From positions 682,001 through 746,000 of the forward strand of contig OZ220484.1 in the NCBI GenBank assembly GCA_965116165.1: a DNA stretch of 64,000 nt. Direction: 5' to 3'. The position numbers and the translations under genes were made by a program. Every line of letters starts with the position of its first letter. The first letter of the stretch is position 1. Shown here piece by piece: positions 16,525 through 25,472 of the stretch. The stretch is from Azophilus sp965116165. GTDB lineage: Bacteria; Pseudomonadota; Gammaproteobacteria; Pseudomonadales; Azotimanducaceae. The notes below the pieces were generated by a model that saw nothing but the letters and a program-made list of their open reading frames with translations, was not told the DNA's origin and ran no database searches.

Positions 16525-19500
16525 ATGTATTCGATGGGCCAAAGAAACGTTTACGTTTCGGTAGCCGCGTGCTTCCTACTTTCCGGATTCGCGGCGCTCC
16601 TTTACCAAACTGCGTGGATGCGCCAGTTGTCAACGGTTTTCGGTACCTCGGAGCTTGCCGTGGCAACCGTGCTGGCAGCCTATATGGGTGGTCTGGCACT
16701 GGGCGCGGCCATTGCCGGACGCTATATTGATCACATCAAACGACCGGTATTGACCTACGGCGTTTTGGAGGGGGCGGTCGCCGTTTCAGCATTGTTGGTC
16801 CCTGCTCTGGTTGAATTTGCGGGCTGGATCTATGCGGCCTTGTTCGGTGGGCAACCGACACCACCCGATGCATCGGGTTTTGGCCAGTCGCTTTTCTACC
16901 TTGGCGCAACCTTCATTATATTGGCGATTCCCACCGCCTGTATGGGCGCCACCCTACCCATGCTCAATCGCTACGCCGTGCGGTCCGATGCCCAGGTCGG
17001 GCGGCGCGTTGGCACGCTGTACGCCATCAATACAGCGGGAGCCATTGGCGGAACGTTGCTGGCCGCCCTATTGCTATTGCCTACTTTGGGCCTTAACGGC
17101 ACCATCTATGTCGGCGCGCTGATCAATCTGATCGTATTCGGACTCGCCGCCCTGTTATCTCGAAGCGCCATGTCCCCTGTCGGCCCCGCCGAACCAAGTA
17201 AATCACTTGGCAGACCGCAGCAAAAGCCCCAGGTCGCACCAAGAGACGAGGGAGGGGCTAGCGAAAAGCCGCACCCGGCCGGCAGGACGGGCAGGACGGG
17301 CAGGACGAGGATATCGGGAATATTTGAGCGGTGGGCAACGCGGATGGCCGGGATGCATCGCCGTTCGAATGCGACAGGGTTTTTGCCATGGGCTGCCGGG
17401 CTGGTTAATGGCCCGGGAATCATTCTCCCCGTGATGTTGGTATCGGGGATGGCCAGTTTTACCTATGAGGTTCTGTGGACGCGTCTTTTGGCCCACATCC
17501 TAGGCGGCAGCGTCATTGCCTTCGCGACCATGCTGGCGAGTTTCCTGAGTGGCATCGCCATAGGCAGTGCCGCCGCCGCCTGGCTGGCGAACCATCGCCG
17601 ACGCTCACAAATAGCATTCGTGATTTGTCAATTATTGATTGCGCTAACCTCACTGGGCATTTACTTCCTGTTGCAGGTCAGTGTCCCGGACATGGCGGGG
17701 CTCGGACAAAACATCGCGCTGGCGATAGGCGTCCTGCTACCAGCCACCGTATTCATCGGCGCGACTTTTCCGCTGGCGGTGCGGATCCTGAGTCAGAACG
17801 CACAGGACGCGGCCTCTGCTTCCGCTAGGGTTTATGCTTGGAATACCCTGGGCGCCATCGCTGGGTCAATCATTGCGGGGTTTGTCCTCATCCCCCTGTT
17901 GCGCTACGAAGGAGCCATAAAGCTTGCCGTGCTCACCAACTGCGCGTTGGCATTCGCCGTGGCCATCAATATGCCGACGCGCAAACTATGGTTCGGCCTG
18001 CCCTGCTCCGCATTGCTGATTATTCTAATGGTCGTTCGGCCACCAATACCGGAAGATCTTCTGCGGGTATCCCCACTCAACGATCTACGCACCGGCACCC
18101 TGCGCTACTACGATGTAGGCCGGTCGGCCACCGTCCTCATGCTTGAGCGAGACGGCTACTTTTATCTGCGCACCAATGGATTACCCGAGGCGTCCATTGA
18201 TAGGCGGGGCGCACCGCCCTCCAAGCACACCCAACGACTGCTGGCCACCATACCCATCATCGCCCGCCCCGCGCTCGACAATATGCTGATCGTCGGCCTG
18301 GGCGGTGGCGTGGTGGCGGAAACCATACCGCCCTCGGTTCGAGATATAGACATCATCGAATTGGAACCCAAGGTCGTGGTGGCAAACCAAGGCGTGGCGG
18401 CGGAACGCAATGAAAATCCGCTGTTGGACGAGCGCATCACTATCATTGTCAACGATGCCCGCAATGCGCTTAGGCTTACCGACAAGCGATACGACGCCCT
18501 GGTTTCGCAACCCTCGCATCCTTGGACCGCCGGAGCCTCTCACCTGTACACCCGCGAGTTCATGCAACTGGCCAAATCGCGCCTGACCGAAACCGGTGTA
18601 TTTTTGCAATGGATGAACTTGCGATTTGTCTCGGAAGAACTCTTGAAATCGCTGTCTGCGACTCTTTTGGATGTCTTCCCCCATGTACGGGCGTATCACT
18701 TTGAACCCATGGTGGTGTTTTTTCTCGCTTCAAACACACTCATCGACCCAGAAGCGGAACTCATTCGATCCGGCATCCCTCTCAAGGGCAACGAGCAAGT
18801 GTTTCGACGCAAGGGTATAGCTTCGGTAAACGATATGATTGCGGCCCTGGCTTGGGACAGGTCGGGGTTACAACAGTTAAGCCAAGATGCCGACGTCACG
18901 ACGGACAATGACAACCAGATGGCCATGCGTTCGCTCGGCGGCTTTGAATCTCGGGCATTGAGTTACGAGCGGGTCAAGGCCCTCATCGCCGAGTTTGGGC
19001 CTCTCTACGACCCGACCAGCGATATTCACAGGCATCACCATGCCGCGATTAACTTCGTTTATGTAGCGAACCGATTGGCAGCTATCCATGCACCGGAGCT
19101 GGCTTCTCGACTCCGCAACCTGTTGGAAGAATCCAAACATCACCAATCACCCGTAATTGCCGCAAACTTCTTGCTCAAAGAGAGAAAATTCCGCCAGGCG
19201 GACCGCGCCTCGCTAGAAGCGCTGCGCAGAAAACCCGAGGATGCGATTGCCAGCTATTTTGTGTTCAGGGAGCGGAGCGGCTCGGTACTTGAAAATACCT
19301 TGCCGGATCGTATCCAACCCTACTTGAAAAACTTGCCCGCCGATGCGCTTGCTGTGCTCGAAACCCTAAACGCGTCACGACGAGGCGATAGTAAAAAAGC
19401 ACGCAAACAAGATCGAATCCTCGCGAAGGCCGATCCGGATAAGCCTTGGTATCTAAACGCTGCCCAGCTTCGTGTGGATTGGCGGCTGCAAGCGGTACGA

Positions 19501-19899
19501 GCCGGTGCAACGCCACAGCTTGCCACGGAAGCCATGATAATTATTGATGATGCCATCGCCTTGCAGCAAGACATGGATTTTTACGGCATGCGGATGGTGG
19601 CTTCGTTTCTAGCGGGAGACTACAACGCCACGGTAGAAACCGCCCGAAGGATGATTCGTCTCATTAGAGACAACCTGGAATTCAAACGCCTGAATACAGT
19701 CACGTCCCTTACTAAAGGTGATTTTGAAGCAGCCCGGAAGCGACTCGATGCAATCGCCGGCGGCCTCAAATCCGTACAGGAACGGGAGGTGGTTGACCAA
19801 TACAAGATTGACGATCTAGAGCAGCAAATCAGCACCTTGCAAATGTTGATCGAGCGCGCCGAATCGACTTGGCAAAAAGCCGCCACCACGATGGGATGA
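16525..19899 (+). CDS. Membrane-embedded spermidine-synthase-like protein (transporter half plus SpeE-like domain), with in-frame repeat insert
   Basis: About 1124 residues. Two homologous membrane halves (beginning GFAALLYQTAWMRQL and GMASFTYEVLWTRLL) are followed by a SpeE/methyltransferase-like fold (LLIVGLGGGVVAE, then IIELEPKVV) near residues 585-735 and a helical C-terminus that may contain TPR-like repeats. Residues about 229-291, between the two membrane halves, are encoded by element G (17210-17396) in frame. The start is uncertain among ATGs at 16513, 16525 and 16534, none with a clear ribosome site. Convergent with the TonB receptor, 12 bases apart. The reaction is unknown for this family type. 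Confidence 0.8.
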   Translation: MYSMGQRNVYVSVAACFLLSGFAALLYQTAWMRQLSTVFGTSELAVATVLAAYMGGLALGAAIAGRYIDHIKRPVLTYGVLEGAVAVSALLVPALVEFAGWIYAALFGGQPTPPDASGFGQSLFYLGATFIILAIPTACMGATLPMLNRYAVRSDAQVGRRVGTLYAINTAGAIGGTLLAALLLLPTLGLNGTIYVGALINLIVFGLAALLSRSAMSPVGPAEPSKSLGRPQQKPQVAPRDEGGASEKPHPAGRTGRTGRTRISGIFERWATRMAGMHRRSNATGFLPWAAGLVNGPGIILPVMLVSGMASFTYEVLWTRLLAHILGGSVIAFATMLASFLSGIAIGSAAAAWLANHRRRSQIAFVICQLLIALTSLGIYFLLQVSVPDMAGLGQNIALAIGVLLPATVFIGATFPLAVRILSQNAQDAASASARVYAWNTLGAIAGSIIAGFVLIPLLRYEGAIKLAVLTNCALAFAVAINMPTRKLWFGLPCSALLIILMVVRPPIPEDLLRVSPLNDLRTGTLRYYDVGRSATVLMLERDGYFYLRTNGLPEASIDRRGAPPSKHTQRLLATIPIIARPALDNMLIVGLGGGVVAETIPPSVRDIDIIELEPKVVVANQGVAAERNENPLLDERITIIVNDARNALRLTDKRYDALVSQPSHPWTAGASHLYTREFMQLAKSRLTETGVFLQWMNLRFVSEELLKSLSATLLDVFPHVRAYHFEPMVVFFLASNTLIDPEAELIRSGIPLKGNEQVFRRKGIASVNDMIAALAWDRSGLQQLSQDADVTTDNDNQMAMRSLGGFESRALSYERVKALIAEFGPLYDPTSDIHRHHHAAINFVYVANRLAAIHAPELASRLRNLLEESKHHQSPVIAANFLLKERKFRQADRASLEALRRKPEDAIASYFVFRERSGSVLENTLPDRIQPYLKNLPADALAVLETLNASRRGDSKKARKQDRILAKADPDKPWYLNAAQLRVDWRLQAVRAGATPQLATEAMIIIDDAIALQQDMDFYGMRMVASFLAGDYNATVETARRMIRLIRDNLEFKRLNTVTSLTKGDFEAARKRLDAIAGGLKSVQEREVVDQYKIDDLEQQISTLQMLIERAESTWQKAATTMG
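17210..17396. mobile_element. Family G copy 2, inside a coding region
   Basis: Read on the minus strand it matches copy 1 at 3022-3199. The end at 17376-17396 is close to the consensus; the other end (17210-17232) has diverged more. It keeps the reading frame of the host gene and adds about 62 residues, including a GRT-GRT-GRT run made by a 9-base tandem repeat (17282-17310). Confidence 0.75.
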
Positions 19900-19911
19900 T
19901 GACATGTCGAT

Positions 19912-22437
19912 TTATCCACCAAAGTTGTAACGGATGGTCGCTCCATAAGTCAGGGGTCGACTGATGTTGGCGATCGCCGTCCCGAAGATGCCCACCTCGC
20001 CCGGCTGAGTTTGCCAATACAACTCATCAAGCAGATTTCTTCCCCAGAGCGCGACTTCCCAACTGCGATTTTCTGGGAATATCGCTAAACGCGCGTTAAT
20101 CAACGTATACCCGTCTTGCCCACGGTAATCATAGGGGGTCTGGCTGGAAAATGTCCTGGTGCGATCATAGTCATCGTACACACTGAAATCGGCGGAAACA
20201 TCCATTCTCAGGCCATCACTGATACCGAATTCGTAACCTACGCCACCAACCACATTCCAATCGGGCTGACCGTCAAAATCTGTATCGGACAAATCCATCA
20301 CGCCGTTTGGACAGAGACCGAGCTGAACCTCACCACGAAAGCAGGCGGCGTTTTCAAATTTATCAAACTTGCCCTTGGCATAACTCACCCCAAGATTCAT
20401 ACGCAAACCATTGGTAGCGATATAGGAAGCCGTCGCTTCCAAACCTTCGATGGTGCTATCCGCCGCATTGATAAAGATGAAATTGGTCGCGCCGGTCACA
20501 GGATCATCGAACTGGGAGTTCACTTGGCGGTTGGTATAGTCGGTGGTAAAGAGCGTTAGGTTTGCAGACCCGCGACCTTCGGCAAAGCGCAGGTGCCCGC
20601 CAATTTCGATGCTATCGGCTTCCTCAGCTTCGTACTGACCCTTGGTGTTCACCAAAAAACTTGACGAGCCCCGACTAAATCCGCCCGGCTTGAACGCCTC
20701 CGCATAGCGTATAAACACATTGGCGTTTTCGCTGAACTGCCAGTTTATCGAGAATTGTTGAGTGATCTCATTCTCATCCAAGTCGAGATCCGTATCCCCC
20801 CAACCATCGATTACAGCCTGTGGAATACCTGCCGCCAACAGCCGCGCTTCACAATCGTCATTGTTCGGCGTGTTGCCCAGACAGCGGTCACCGGCAACCA
20901 TCTCTCCAAGCAAACCCGACCAGCTTGCTGCCTGGGTGCCATTCGGCACCACACTGGCGGGGGTCATACCGGGGACCGCCCGACCCGTGTTGCTAATGCG
21001 TTTCCCCGCGGCGTCGGTTAGGAAGGAATCAACTTCCCATAGGTACGCCTGCTTTTGCACATCGTTGTAGCGAATGCCGTACTCAACTGTGACGGTATCG
21101 GTGAGGTCATAGGAAATGGCGCCAAAAAGACCGAAATACTCCGCATCTTCCACATACTGCGCCGCATTGGTTCCCGACGGACCCATTGGGTTGGGCAGTG
21201 CGCCAAGAATATCGGACTTGAAGTCAATCTCTTGATCTTGCCAATAGACCCCGGCCATCCAATTTAGACCGCTGTCGGTATTACTCTGGATGCGCAGTTC
21301 CGTACTGGTTTGCTCAAATTCCTCGGCATTCGGAATAACCAGACTGCCGTAGGGGGAACGATCGAAGTCTTGAACGCGCTCGGTATCGTAGTCGGAATAA
21401 CCCGTCAAGCTGGTGATGGCGATGCCATTGCCGAACTCATAAACCAGTTCGAGGGCAGCCGCCGAACCCTCGATATCATTACCAATATCGTCGAGTTGCG
21501 CCACATCCAAACTGCTCAGATCGAAGTTGCCGGCCGGAGCCATGCCAAATGGGTGGGCGCTGACAGTGGCGCCAACGCTGATGATGTCGTTGTATTCCCA
21601 TTCCGCAAGCCCCGCGGCCTCGGCGTCGTCGCAAAATACCAACGGCGCCGCACCGGCCAGTCTTGGGCTACAAACCACCGCGTCCTCGGAAAAGCCATCG
21701 GTCTTCTGCTCGAACTCCTCATACTTGGCCCAAGCCGAAAAATTATCGGTGATATTTCCGGCAATCTGCAGGCGGAAGGCATGGTCTTCACTGGCATTGC
21801 CGTCATCTCCACTGCCGAAGCGCTCGGTCCAACCATCATTCTCAGAGAACTTCGCGGTAGCGCGAACGGACCAGGTATCGGATAAGGGTATGGTTGCCGC
21901 CCCCTCGATCTTGCGGTGCCCTATATCACCCGCTTCAGCCACAACATACCCCTCCCGTTCAGAACCAGGGCGGTTACTGCGATAGCCAATCAAACCGGCA
22001 ATGGCGCTCTGGCCGAAATAGACTGGCTGCGGGCCGAACAACACTTCCATTTGCTCAATGTCGTACACACCGGAAATGGCTTGCAACTGGCGACCATAAT
22101 AGACGCCGTCGTTGAAGACCGCCGTGGCTTGCTCAAAAGTCACATTGTAGCCTTCGTTTGAAACACCCCGAATCCGAACAGTGGCGCTGTCCGAGTTCTG
22201 CTCCACGATTAGTCCCGGAACGAAGCTGGCGACATCTTGAAGGTCATTGAAACCCTGTTCGATGAATCTCTCGCCCGTGATGACCTGCACGGACAGAGGC
22301 ACTTCATTAAGCATCTGCTCCCTTTTCTGGGCCGTAACCACGATTTCGTCTATGACATCCCGCTCCTCGGCAATAACCAAGCCGGACGCAAGGGAAAAGA
22401 CGAGTAGATAGGCAAGAGATGATGCATTGCGCAGCAC
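19912..22437 (-). CDS. TonB-dependent outer-membrane receptor 1
   Basis: 841 residues: signal peptide (about 1-23), TonB-box-like DEIVVTAQKR near residues 29-38, a plug domain (ATVRIRGVSNEG; VEVLFGPQPVYFGQSAIAG) and a 22-strand barrel ending in a beta strand (YGATIRYNFGG). The start is GTG at 22437, supported by AGGAGG seven bases upstream. A loop holds an acidic calcium-type motif (DTDFDGQPDW). It resembles receptors for polycyclic or phenolic substrates in marine Gammaproteobacteria. Position at the end of the catabolic island suggests uptake of the aryl ester or phenol; not proven. Confidence 0.9.
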   Translation of the reverse strand: MLRNASSLAYLLVFSLASGLVIAEERDVIDEIVVTAQKREQMLNEVPLSVQVITGERFIEQGFNDLQDVASFVPGLIVEQNSDSATVRIRGVSNEGYNVTFEQATAVFNDGVYYGRQLQAISGVYDIEQMEVLFGPQPVYFGQSAIAGLIGYRSNRPGSEREGYVVAEAGDIGHRKIEGAATIPLSDTWSVRATAKFSENDGWTERFGSGDDGNASEDHAFRLQIAGNITDNFSAWAKYEEFEQKTDGFSEDAVVCSPRLAGAAPLVFCDDAEAAGLAEWEYNDIISVGATVSAHPFGMAPAGNFDLSSLDVAQLDDIGNDIEGSAAALELVYEFGNGIAITSLTGYSDYDTERVQDFDRSPYGSLVIPNAEEFEQTSTELRIQSNTDSGLNWMAGVYWQDQEIDFKSDILGALPNPMGPSGTNAAQYVEDAEYFGLFGAISYDLTDTVTVEYGIRYNDVQKQAYLWEVDSFLTDAAGKRISNTGRAVPGMTPASVVPNGTQAASWSGLLGEMVAGDRCLGNTPNNDDCEARLLAAGIPQAVIDGWGDTDLDLDENEITQQFSINWQFSENANVFIRYAEAFKPGGFSRGSSSFLVNTKGQYEAEEADSIEIGGHLRFAEGRGSANLTLFTTDYTNRQVNSQFDDPVTGATNFIFINAADSTIEGLEATASYIATNGLRMNLGVSYAKGKFDKFENAACFRGEVQLGLCPNGVMDLSDTDFDGQPDWNVVGGVGYEFGISDGLRMDVSADFSVYDDYDRTRTFSSQTPYDYRGQDGYTLINARLAIFPENRSWEVALWGRNLLDELYWQTQPGEVGIFGTAIANISRPLTYGATIRYNFGG

Positions 22438-22579
22438 TGGCTCCCCTCCTTAATCAAGGTTGGCAATGAACTTTCTGGCACGACCCAGTATCCCGATCCC
22501 CATATTGCTGCGGAATACTATGCCGAGGCAGAGTACCGGGCCGAGCTTTCAGAAAACTTTCAGGGATGATGCGCTTGGA

Positions 22580-22677
22580 GAAGGTCCGAACAAACCAATA
22601 GAGCAGCATTGAGACATTCGTAGCCTATTGATTTCATTGACTCTGATGCCGAGAATACAGGATTAATCAGAGGTTCC
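22580..22677. mobile_element. Family B copy 2, reversed and degenerate
   Basis: Ends GAAGGTCCGAACAAACC and GATTAATCAGAGGTTCC are the two B termini in inverted order, with the interior AATAGAGCAGCATTGA shared with other copies. Target duplication is not evident, which suggests an old copy. Confidence 0.65.
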
Positions 22678-22726
22678 CCAGCCGTACTCCGCTGAGCACT
22701 CAGCCACCGGCAGCATTTCAAAAAAA

Positions 22727-22825
22727 GGGAATTATATCGATGGGTTGACCGAAGCCCACATGTGGTAGTTCCCAGCCGTTAAGTCCTCGACATATAGTGG
22801 TATGTCAACCCATGTATAGTAAGTC
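22727..22825. mobile_element. Family A copy 3
   Basis: Starts GGGAATTATATCGATGGGTT and ends with the matching inverted repeat. Flanking A-rich tracts (CAAAAAAA on both sides, 22719-22726 and 22826-22833) give an 8-base target duplication. Confidence 0.85.
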
Positions 22826-22934
22826 CAAAAAAAAAACGGTTGCCGAAGCCCTACCAAGAGAACCTTCCCTCACAGCCTCGACCCGCCAGCGAACAGCCCC
22901 GTCACCGGCATGACCGTTGATACGGGCCACGCCC

Positions 22935-23204
22935 TTAGGCGGCGCGGTTGTGCGCGATAGCTTCTCTCAGCCCCTCGACGAGGCCGGACAGGTGGGCGAC
23001 TTCCTTGCCCAGGCCGTGCACTTCCGTCTCGATGCCCTTCATTCGCGAGTCCATGCGATCCATCCGCGAGTCCATGCGGTCCATCCGCGAGTCTATGCGA
23101 TCCATCCGGGCATCGAGCCTGCGGTTGCCAGCGCGTATTTGCACACTCAAGGCGATTCCCACACCAACAATGGAGACTAGGATGGTTACAAATTCAATGT
23201 CCAT
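22935..23204 (-). CDS. Small membrane coiled-coil protein, copy 1 (coupled to AlbA_2 gene)
   Basis: 89 residues: one N-terminal membrane segment (about 4-22), then a heptad region of repeated 7-residue units (RMDSRMD type) and a conserved tail GLGKEVAHLSGLVEGLREAI. Function unknown. Its ATG lies inside the last codons of the upstream AlbA_2 gene (11-base overlap), so the two are translationally coupled. Two paralogues sit at 25104 and 27880, downstream of hipA copies, and differ in the number of 7-residue units. It resembles the short coiled-coil proteins that are common but uncharacterised in Proteobacteria. Confidence 0.75.
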   Translation of the reverse strand: MDIEFVTILVSIVGVGIALSVQIRAGNRRLDARMDRIDSRMDRMDSRMDRMDSRMKGIETEVHGLGKEVAHLSGLVEGLREAIAHNRAA

Positions 23205-24444
23205 CGTTCATCATTGTAACGCGTTCCTTTCCCGTCCGCACTCCCGCATGCAGACGTACGATAAAACGTTCGTCCCGCTCGATCAGGTCGGGCTCCGTGC
23301 CGTTGTGTTCCATCATCCCCTTGACGATCTTCCGTGGAATGCCCATTCCCATATGCTCCAGATATCGGTAGTCTCGCATGATGTCTTTAAGAACCTGATT
23401 TCGCGCAGCCCGCACACCGGCCCTCATGCGCGCCGGCGTTATCCCGTTTGGGAGCCGGCCCGGAGAGACGACCTCCAGCCTGTTACTGTATATCGCCAAT
23501 TCGATATCGGTGCTTGTGAGCAGGTAGTCGCGGTGAATTAGCGCATTCACTATAGCCTCGCGAAGTGCGTCCGATGGATAAGCCGACCTTTCCATCCGCC
23601 TCCCGCCTTCCAGTTCGACAGTCATGCGCGTGTTGCGCCGCACAAAATACAACGCCTGTTCGACCAGTCCGTTCTCCACGACCTGGCCGTCCCTGTCGAG
23701 CAGCGGCACCATGGGGCCGCGGATCGTCGTTCGCTCCTGCGCATCGTAGTCTTGTTCCGTTCCGGGATAGGCGACGGCGTCTATGCCCGCATGGGGCAGG
23801 AACCGATTCGGCGTCTTGCCGAACAACAACATGCCACCTACGGTTACGCCTTCTTCGGTCATGATCTCGGTATTGACCAGCAAAGATTGCCACCCGCTTG
23901 CATCCTCGTCGGCAGGCACATCCTGCTGGCGAACCCCACCGAAATAGTTTTTCAGCCGCCGCCGGTCGAGGTGGTCGGACGATGCGCCCGACACCGGCCG
24001 CAACTCGGCGCGCATAGTGCCTCTTTGCTGAAACAGGCGGGCAAGTTCTTCCCGGCTTGCCTCGCGGCTCTGCGTTCCGACGCGGATCAGGTATCTGTTG
24101 CTGTTGTTGTGCCAGAGCGCATGCACATCATAGCCGCGGGTAGCGCGCACAATCGCAACATCCCTGCCCTCGGCGACGCTGCGGATCACTTCGAAAAAGG
24201 GAATGATCGCCGGCCTAATTTTGTCGCGGCACAGGTTCATAACCCACTCTTCGAGATCGGGACGGGTCAGGCCCGACACGGTTCCGTCATCCTCCACGCC
24301 GAGAACCACCATGCCGCCCTCCGAGTTTGAAAAGGCAACCAGCTCCTTCGCTAAATCCTGGGTACCGAGGTCGTCCCTCTTGAACTCCACCCCGGAATTC
24401 TCGCCGTTCCCAATGACCTCCAGCAGTGCGGTTCGCGTGGTCAT
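23194..24444 (-). CDS. AlbA_2/Schlafen-type putative ATP-binding regulator
   Basis: 416 residues. The N-terminal AlbA_2 domain has SGVEFKRDDLG, LAKELVAFSNSEGG and VVLGVEDDG. The C-terminal ATP-binding-like region has AIVNALIHRDY and HMGMGIPRKIVKGM. Such proteins are often found in defence or mobile regions as transcription regulators or helicase-like proteins; no activity is proven for this one. It ends in VTMMNDGH overlapping the start of the coiled-coil gene. The same short end sequence survives upstream of both hip-linked coiled-coil copies. Confidence 0.85.
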   Translation of the reverse strand: MTTRTALLEVIGNGENSGVEFKRDDLGTQDLAKELVAFSNSEGGMVVLGVEDDGTVSGLTRPDLEEWVMNLCRDKIRPAIIPFFEVIRSVAEGRDVAIVRATRGYDVHALWHNNSNRYLIRVGTQSREASREELARLFQQRGTMRAELRPVSGASSDHLDRRRLKNYFGGVRQQDVPADEDASGWQSLLVNTEIMTEEGVTVGGMLLFGKTPNRFLPHAGIDAVAYPGTEQDYDAQERTTIRGPMVPLLDRDGQVVENGLVEQALYFVRRNTRMTVELEGGRRMERSAYPSDALREAIVNALIHRDYLLTSTDIELAIYSNRLEVVSPGRLPNGITPARMRAGVRAARNQVLKDIMRDYRYLEHMGMGIPRKIVKGMMEHNGTEPDLIERDERFIVRLHAGVRTGKERVTMMNDGH

Positions 24445-24487
24445 GTCCTAAAACCCGTACTTGAATCGACGTATCTTGAACGCGGCC

Positions 24488-24673
24488 TTATAGCCACCAC
24501 GGTTTGCCCGACCCGATCCAGCAATCCGGTCTCTGACGGGGACGCGCCCGGTACATCAAGGCTCTACCCCCTAGCGCTTTGTCGTAGGCCCAATCCAGCG
24601 CTGAGAGCATCACTTCTTGCGAGAGCCTTGGCTTCATGATCGGCGTGGTCCATGGTTCGCCGTCTCGACGCAT
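24488..24673 (-). pseudogene. EcsC-like protein, N-terminal fragment
   Basis: The start MRRDGEPW at 24673 follows GGAAG. The run LSALDWAYDKAL is typical of EcsC-family N-termini, but the reading frame then leaves the family pattern and stops within about 20 residues, so this is a broken gene. A second copy of the first codons (with upstream region) appears at 25957-26050 in front of the intact hip locus. The family call rests on one motif. Confidence 0.4.
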
Positions 24674-24755
24674 TGTTTCACTTCCATCACCAGTCTGAAA
24701 CTGCTGTTTTCTTCCTGTTGTCAACAGCCTGCGCTACGAATATCCTAGGACATTC
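24608..24755. repeat. Left part of duplicated hip locus, copy 1
   Basis: 148 bases nearly identical to 25985-26132: the region between the EcsC-like start and the hip operon. Here it is joined at 24752-24757 directly to the 3' end of hipA, so hipB and about 327 codons of hipA are deleted. Confidence 0.85.
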
Positions 24756-25024
24756 TCAATCCTGTGCCGACGGATATTAGGCTGCGGATACTCACGACCA
24801 GCATTGATCTCGACGAGGGCACCTGCTCGCTCGATCTGCTGGAGGCCGCCTCCGGGTTCTTCGCGCTGACGCTGGCGCAGGCTCGCACGGTCATTAGGGA
24901 AGTCGCAACCGTAACCAAGTTCTGGCGCGACACCGCGAAAGCGGTTGGGATCCGCGCTGCCGGGATCAACCGCATGGCCAGCGCCTTCGAGCACGACGAC
25001 CTGAAACGGTCACTGGCCCTATGA
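24755..25024 (+). pseudogene. hipA C-terminal fragment (deleted copy)
   Basis: Encodes the last 88 or so residues of HipA (from NPVPTD to the end), about 97 percent alike by eye to 27534-27801. The kinase core, including the catalytic Asp region, is missing. It is the scar of a large internal deletion in one copy of the duplicated locus. Expression as a stand-alone C-terminal piece is possible but unsupported. Confidence 0.9.
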
Positions 25025-25103
25025 CGGGAACCTTCCTCCACAGCCCCGACCCGCCAGCGGACAGCCCCGCCACCGGCGCGATAATTGATCCGGGCCCGCG
25101 TCC

Positions 25104-25343
25104 TTAGGCGGCGCGGTTGTGCGCGATGGCTTCTCTCAGCCCCTCGACGAGGCCGGACAAATGGGCAACTTCCTTGCCCAGGCCGTGCACTTCCGTCTCG
25201 ATGCCTTTCATCCGCGAGTCCATGCGATTCATCTCAGCGTCGATCCGGGCATCGAGCCTGCGGTTGCCTGCGCGTATCTGCACACCCAAGGCGATGCCCA
25301 CGCCAACAATGGAGACCAAGATGGTTACAAACTCAATGTTCAT
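25104..25343 (-). CDS. Small membrane coiled-coil protein, copy 2
   Basis: 79 residues, the shortest of three paralogues: N-terminal membrane segment (FVTILVSIVGVGIALGVQI), a single 7-residue unit (MNRMDSR), and the conserved tail GLGKEVAHLSGLVEGLREAI. It converges on the hipA fragment, 79 bases apart. Upstream, the codons for VTMMNDEH and a stop survive, a relic of an AlbA_2 gene end. Function unknown. Confidence 0.65.
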   Translation of the reverse strand: MNIEFVTILVSIVGVGIALGVQIRAGNRRLDARIDAEMNRMDSRMKGIETEVHGLGKEVAHLSGLVEGLREAIAHNRAA

Positions 25344-25472
25344 CGTTCATCATTGTAACGCATTCCCACGCGCATGCTTCGAAACTGGCAGCTATTGTAC
25401 CCGCCCAACCGGCAACTGGCGTGTCGTGTTCCGTTGAACATGATGAGGAAATCGCTTCGTTTATCCATATAG

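Larger units (their letters stand above)
22438..22934. other. Intergenic region with two degenerate or complete mobile repeats
   Basis: A 497-base stretch upstream of the TonB receptor gene. It holds a reversed, worn copy of element B (22580-22677) and element A copy 3 (22727-22825). From about 22860 it repeats the downstream flank of hipA seen at 25025 and 27802. I see no further gene. Confidence 0.6.
24755..25469. repeat. Right part of duplicated hip locus, copy 1
   Basis: Matches 27531-28293: hipA tail, intergenic spacer, the coiled-coil gene and its upstream region up to CGTTTATCCAT. The main difference is a 42-base loss of 7-residue repeat units within the coiled-coil gene. Confidence 0.85.

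Noticed and set aside
22993..23110. 21-base tandem units that could suggest a CRISPR
   Set aside because: They are contiguous, in frame, without spacers, and encode the 7-residue coiled-coil units.
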